Source: Aureobasidium sp. EXF-3400 | Lineage: Eukaryota; Ascomycota; Dothideomycetes; Dothideales; Saccotheciaceae | Length of the DNA: 24,257 nt | NCBI GenBank assembly: GCA_024195585.1 | Contig: SWBL01000528.1 | Location: 1 to 24,257, forward strand | Direction: 5' to 3' | In this document: positions 19,386 to 24,257 of the stretch, in pieces | Layout of the letters: every line of letters starts with the position of its first letter | Position numbering within the stretch: the stretch's first letter is position 1 | Translations under genes and position numbers: made by a program | Notes under the pieces: model-generated | Databases searched by the model: none | The model's input: the letters and a program-made list of their open reading frames with translations, nothing else | Told to the model about the DNA's origin: nothing

Positions 19386-21428
19386 TCAATATTCGAAACT
19401 ACCAACAGTCCCTGCAGTCCCCTTCCCTCTGAACGTATCATTGAACCCATCTTCTGCTCCATCTGCTTCTTCTCCTTCCACCTCGGAATCTTCAGGTAGA
19501 TAATCATCAGAAATCCTTAAGGCAGGTAATGGTGTCCTCCCACTGAGTATATCATACAAAGAATCCTCCATGGTTTCGTCATGTGTTTCATGGTCTTCTC
19601 CCTCCTTCAACCTAGGTGCTACTGGTGAAGAAGGAGCGGAAGGAGCACCGAAGGGGGAAACGATGACCCAACCGCGTTTTCTGGTGGTAACGAGGATGGT
19701 GGTGGACGTTATCCAGTGTACGGCTAGGAGGTCGTTGATTGATGGTGTCGAAGTTGATGAAGACGTAGGGGTAGCGAAAGGATGAGAGAGGTGTAGTGGT
19801 GCGTTTGTCTCGCCGCTTGTGGAAGAGAGGTAGATTTGATTGTCTTCTGTGTGGGTAAGCAACAACCCAGAAATCGTGGGATGCCATTGGAGTTTCTTGA
19901 CGGTTGTGTGATGGTGGAACAGCAGTATCGTATTGTGGTCCTTGTTATCTGCTTCCGATTCATCGTCCTGAGTGGTAGAGGCAAACATAGGTCTTAATGA
20001 AGGGATGTGCCAGACAACCACTGTTTCTGGAAAGGTCTCCAACCGGAAGGCGAGGAATTTACCGGCGGCGTCGAACTTCATCTCTAGAGCTGGAGAGTAG
20101 GAGGATAGGAGTTGTGATGTAGTGTCGTCGCCAGTACCTAGATAAGCCCAATTGCGGTCGCCTTTGCTGCTTACTTGCTCGCGGTATACTGCTGAGATAT
20201 CTTCTTCCATTACTGTCCATGGTTCCAAGGTGTAGGCCGGAGAGAAAGTGGTTGTGGAGAGAAGAGTGATGCTACCATCTGCATTGGCGAGAGCAAGGTG
20301 ATTGGGTCCCCAAACTTGTCGCAGAGGTCCCAATGCGAATGTCTCCTCGACGGGTGTCGTAGATGTAGGAGGATAGCTGCGGTAGAAGTTGCCATCTGCA
20401 GTGTATATATGTACGGCTGAGTTTGGTGCGCTCAGCGGTGAGTCAAGTACACTCAGCCATTTGCCTGCAGGACTCCAAGCTAATGACTGAGCATCAGTAG
20501 TTGGGAGGCTTAGTGTCGTGAAAGGTGTAATCGACGAAGCCAGGATCATGGATAATATGTCCGTTGCCGAAGTACGAGACAACATGGCAAGTACTGTCTC
20601 TGTCAGTCACACTTCCCAGACTCATGAAGAGATAGAAAGAAACACACCTTCGGCTTTGTCTTTGACCCTCCTGATCCCCCATGCAGACTTGAGACTGCCA
20701 ATTCCAGTCTTCAACTCACAAACCTCCGTAACTCGACCTCTGCCAACCTCGAAAATACCAACTCTGCCGAACTCCCACACCACAACAATATTCTCACCAA
20801 AAACGTCCACACTGGCGATTCTACCCAAGCTAGCGCTTCCATTGGCAATCTTGACTCTACTAGCTGTGTTGGCTAGACTGTACAGTGAAACATGACTGCT
20901 GGTCTGGAGAATGACAGAGAGCGAACATGGAGTCCAATGAAGTGTGGGAGTTTCGGTTGACCGTGTCGTCGGGGCGTTGGAGCTGTCGAAGGGAAATGAA
21001 CAGGCGATGGTCAAAGTTGCTGTGTAATAAACGTATAGATGGTCGGAGGTCAGGCCGGCAATATAGTGGCCATCTGGTGAGGGCGAGGCATGTGTTGTTG
21101 CTGTGATCGTTCAGTCAACGTTTGCGCCTCCGAAAGACAACTCTCTGTAGAGAGGCAGATATATCGTGGGTAGTGATGATGTTGGGCAAATGTGAAAGTG
21201 GCAGAGTCTTTTTCCACACTAAAGAGCCTCGCTTCGGTCCAAGATCGAATTTCTTCCATCCAGGTCTTGCTTGAATCCTTATTCCATCGAAGACGAGGTG
21301 ATGGACTCTTCTCGCAAAATAGTTTGTCTCTTTACTTGCGTGTTGACTCTTTCTCGACAGGGGCATATATGAAACAAATGATGACAAAAGAACTTAGACT
21401 TACACTCTATCAGTTCGGAAGCATCCAT
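19386..21428 (-). CDS. WD-repeat protein WRAP73/Wdr8-like (spindle-pole/microtubule anchoring)
   Basis: Predicted 561-residue beta-propeller protein from three exons: 21404-21428 (25 bases), 20648-21100 and 19386-20593. The introns are 303 bases (donor GTAAGT, acceptor CACAG) and 54 bases (donor GTGTGT, acceptor GACAG). The second exon has no Met in frame and an in-frame stop just upstream, so a spliced-on start is required. The 25-base exon gives MDASELIES followed by THASPSPDGHYIAGL, which suits the family N-terminus and keeps the phase. WD-like blades include SPDGHYIA near 15-22, VVVWEF, AQSLAWSPAGKWLSVLDSP (194-212) and LHIYTADGNFYRSY-type sequence. The tail is acidic (about 528-548). In fission yeast Wdr8 works with Msd1 and the kinesin Pkl1 at the spindle pole, and a similar role is inferred here. 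The long first intron is the least certain part of the model. Confidence 0.82.
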
Positions 21429-21845
21429 GACTACTTAGATCTGCCCGGCTGGAAAGGTATTGAATTTCTGATGTCGATGTCAATGTGTAGATGTTTGTTG
21501 ATACTGGATGTTGCTTGGGTGAGTTTTGCCGAGAGACGCAATTTTTGCCGGACGATCAGGGTCACCATCCTACATGGTTGGAATTTTGGTTATCATGTCT
21601 CCTTGCACTCATGTATCGTAATGTCGAGCCACCTTTTGCTATACTCAATTCGATCCATGATCCCACAGAGACGTGTGGGAAGTGAGGACGTACGAAGTAT
21701 TATCAAGATCACGAAAAAAAAGTGTGTCTAAAAAGATACGTATTGATAGGACAAGAGACTCAAAGTTCTAGGGTATAAGTAACGCCGGATGAATGCTAAC
21801 AAAAAAGATGTGGAGGAACTCCAATCGAGCTGGTGAAAGTGCTTC
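21429..21845. other. Interval between the SRA gene 3' end and WRAP73
   Basis: Both neighbours are on the minus strand, so this 417-base stretch contains the SRA-gene 3' untranslated region and the WRAP73 promoter. A minus-strand poly-T run (AAAAAAA on the plus strand near 21714-21720) is present. No coding frame is supported. Confidence 0.5.
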
Positions 21846-23505
21846 TCAGGTTCTAGATAACACCGGACTTTGTGAGTCCCGCCGCTCTGATGAAATGTCC
21901 TTTTGCTCGTCTGCCTCGCGAATTGTACCGATGAATCCTATCATTGGTTTTCTGCCACCAAGACCAAGACTCCTAGGTTTTGCTGATTTTGCTGAAGGTG
22001 TTGATGTCAATGGGCCAAAGCTCAACTTAAAAGCAGCTGCCCTCTTTGCTGACTGCTCCTCCAAAGCATGTGCAAAGAAAGGATCAATGGCTGCGCCAGC
22101 AGCAGAAGCAGCTTCGAGCACAGGCGCATAGTTGATGATATCAGGTCGTAACGTGTTGATCTTGCCCAGACCGGTCTGCGAGTCCAGTCCGCCAGAAAAG
22201 AAAGGATTGTCATCAGGACTTGGGCTAGTAAAGAAAGGATTCTCCTCGGCCTTCACTGGCGTTTGTGGGTCAGGCTGAAGCTCAGAAGCCGAGATCTGAA
22301 TATGCAACGAGCTGCCCCTTCTCTTTGCAATTGGCTTTACGACGGTAGTTGTACTTTCGTGGCTATCCGTCTTCTTGGGTATCGATATACGATCCCGAAC
22401 AGAGGTGGGACTGGTATCAGGCGTACTAAATCGGAGACCATGGCGTAAAAGGTTACGATGCTGGCGAATCTCCTTGCGGATGCGTTTGTATTCGCGGTAG
22501 TCATCCAGCTCTTCCACAGTCGGATGTTCTAGCACTGGACCAATAGGCGGCTCTGAGGGTAAACGATCAAAGGATATATCATAATGGATTGCTTTGGTCT
22601 TTGGATCCTGAGTAATCCGCCATCCAGATACCTTATAGAGCCCGTCGTACCTGACCCCAGCACGAGGAGCGAAGAAGCTACGCAGAGTGTGACTTCGAAG
22701 TACACGGATGGGTCGTCTTGAGGCCAGTGTCCCGGCGCATAGAAGATATCGTCTAGAGTCTCCTCGAGTCGAGCGATATGTGAAGTGTGCTGGATCTGAA
22801 CAGTCAAGTTCATCACTATCTGCCAGAAGTAAGGCATATGCTTGTGTGTAGCAGGTGGTAACACCACTATTTGATGAAGTGTTGGTAATGATGCCGTCGT
22901 GAAATGCAAACATGGTGTTGATCCACCAACTGGAATGAATGTTAGAAAATTCCAGAGCATGAGACATGGACCGATTGATATACATACTCTCCCGGCTGGA
23001 ATCCAAGGCCTCCATTCCGCCTTGCCAAGTCTGGGTTGACCCATGCAGTATCCTTACGAGACCATTTGGTCAGTAGCAACTCTCGTTGAACATCCTCGGG
23101 GGTGCTGACGCCATGCAGCCTTCCACCTGTGTCGTAGAGATTGACCCTGATACTTGAGAGCGGACCCCACTCGAACTCCCATTTAAGGATGATTTCTTCA
23201 GCTTCATCGATAAGCCTGCATGGCCATCTGGTAGCGCGCCTAGCGATGTCGATGAGGGCTAGATGTATGCGAGAGTCGCGAATGGTTTCAAGACTCAAGT
23301 AAGATGTGCGTAGCTGTTCGAAGAATTTGAATAGAATGACAACAGTATCTGGTCCTAGGGTATTTGGACCGTCCCGAGCGACAAGAGGATCCAGGTCATC
23401 TCGAATCCATGAGACACGGCCTTTTAGGTATTGTAGGTCGAGCACGGAAGCTTGTTCAGTACGAGCAGGAAGCTTCCAGGCAGAGAATTCTGATTGATCA
23501 GCCAT
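21846..23505 (-). CDS. SRA/YDG-domain protein (putative modified-DNA reader)
   Basis: Predicted 533-residue nuclear protein from two exons, 22988-23505 and 21846-22929. The 58-base intron has canonical donor GTATGT, branch TTCTAACATT and acceptor TTCCAG. The splice yields FQPGDWWINTM and holds the phase. Residues 1-140 form a helical fungal-specific region (YLKGRVSWIRDDLDPLV; SRIHLALIDIARRATRWP). The SRA domain spans about 160-315, with GDWW (172-175), AYALLLAD (203-210), FTY (222-224), RPIRVLRS (245-252) and the diagnostic RYDGLYKVSGWR (266-277). SRA domains flip out 5-methylcytosine or 5-hydroxymethylcytosine. There is no RING, PHD, SET or nuclease domain. The tail (about 315-533) is disordered, with two NPFF and one DPFF motif. 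Compared with UHRF1, one pocket Tyr appears replaced by Asp and the NKR finger is absent, so binding specificity may differ. Confidence 0.85.
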
Positions 23506-24173
23506 GTTGAAGTATTGGACAAGTCATCAGAAGTAGGAGTTGTTTGGCGTGATTATATGAGACGCGTAGAAGGCTGATGATTTACTAGGGAAGGAACGAG
23601 TCCGACACACTAAAATCCGCATTGTTGAAACACAGAAGGAGTCAGGGCATGTATATAGCGAATGCCTAAATACCTACAGAATTAATCTCGCAAAAGGACG
23701 GCATAGCCTTAGCCTCGATCGGCACGTTGTGATTAATGATGCGTGTGGTGAATTTGCTTCGCACTGTCTCGCCGCCTCAGACTGGACGTCCAACGGTGAT
23801 GACAATTCACCGGAAGCCATGGCATGTAGGATTGTGAGGACTGATATGGAAAGCATCTCTCACAGGCACACATCACCATTGTCAGCAGCGATACTACGTA
23901 CTCGATCGCGAGCGATCGGATAAAGAGGATAGCTATGAACGAGGGCAATGAAAGAGCACTGACGTGCGAGTGGTCGCGGCTGCGCGGCGATGTGAGGCTT
24001 TGAGCGATGGTCGGCCGCTCCAAAATGCCAAGGCCGACCGACGGAAAATCTCCGGGCGTAGCGAAAGCCCACACTCGGTCACTCAGAATTTGCAGCTCGC
24101 CTCGAACCTCCGACGAAGCGACTTCTCGACCACGCCAAATTCGCCCTTTCCGCCCTCCCATCACATCGCCAAC
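23506..24173. promoter_or_regulatory. Bidirectional promoter region between the SRA gene and ribosomal protein S5
   Basis: The 668-base interval separates divergent genes. One ACGCGT box lies at 23562-23567, 57 bases upstream of the SRA start codon. A TGACGTGC (CRE-like) sequence occurs near 23962. Just before the S5 ATG the plus strand is pyrimidine-rich (about 24138-24160), as in TATA-less ribosomal-protein promoters. Open frames in this stretch show no domains and are treated as non-coding. Confidence 0.5.
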
Positions 24174-24257
24174 ATGTCTGACGCCGGAGAAATCGAAGTC
24201 GAGCAGCCCCAGGGCTACCCCGTCCTGCCCAAGGATGTCGCCCAGGAGATTGGCAGC
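24174..24257 (+). CDS. rps5: 40S ribosomal protein S5 (uS7), 5' part only
   Basis: The window ends 28 codons after the ATG at 24174 (context CAACATGTCTG). The visible peptide has an acidic start (MSDAGEIEVEQPQ) followed by GYPVLPKDVAQEIGS, which matches the fungal uS7/S5 N-terminus, where GxxVLPKxVxxEIG precedes the LFxxW block. uS7 is a small-subunit head protein near the mRNA exit and E site and is essential. The rest of the gene, including any intron, lies beyond the window. Identification rests on a short but characteristic segment. Confidence 0.85.
   Translation, partial: MSDAGEIEVEQPQGYPVLPKDVAQEIGS

Noticed and set aside
21378..21471. Possible C/D-box snoRNA on the plus strand (ATGATGA near 21378, CTGA near 21468)
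   Set aside because: There is no terminal stem, the box spacing is loose and no D'/C' pair is visible. It also overlaps the WRAP73 first exon on the other strand.

Overview
This is a gene-dense stretch of a filamentous ascomycete (Pezizomycotina) nuclear genome. The evidence is many short introns (about 50-80 bases) with GTA/GTG...AG borders and CTAAC/CTGAC-like branch sites, Kozak-like CAACATG starts, an intron-bearing eukaryotic tRNA-Tyr, and protein families typical of filamentous fungi (FAO-type fatty alcohol oxidase, PIN-like carrier, CENP-X, SRA-domain protein, uS7). Base composition is balanced. The class is probably Dothideomycetes or a relative, but this is only an impression. No transposon, CRISPR array, prophage or secondary-metabolite cluster was seen.

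Left part (1-11586): a tRNA-Tyr(GUA) gene (minus strand); a two-exon long-chain fatty alcohol oxidase (minus, 1765-4127) with a peroxisomal C-terminal AKL and three CCTCGG boxes upstream; a 2.5 kb gap; a FYVE zinc-finger protein (plus, 6656-7480); a 2.6 kb gap; and an Hsp20-family chaperone (plus, 10105-11136) with an unusually long His/Pro/Gly-rich insert.

Middle part (11587-17884): a four-exon cytochrome P450 (minus), convergent with the Hsp20 gene; an ECM3-like auxin-efflux-carrier-family membrane protein (plus); a 70-residue Cys-containing small protein (minus); and a CENP-X/MHF2 histone-fold protein (plus) with two ACGCGT boxes just upstream of its start.

Right part (17885-24257): a 1.5 kb gene-free stretch containing a decayed tandem repeat of about 140 bases; a three-exon WRAP73/Wdr8-like WD-repeat protein (minus) with a 25-base first coding exon; a two-exon SRA/YDG-domain protein (minus) whose base-flipping pocket looks altered; and, divergently, the first 28 codons of 40S ribosomal protein S5 (uS7), cut by the window end.

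The genes do not form an obvious pathway. They look like ordinary housekeeping and accessory fungal genes. Splice models were worked out by hand from reading frame, splice signals and family conservation. The points most worth a second look are the SRA protein, the His-rich Hsp20, the decayed tandem repeat, CENP-X with its SUMO-interacting-like motif and paired MluI boxes, and the peroxisomal signals of the fatty alcohol oxidase gene.
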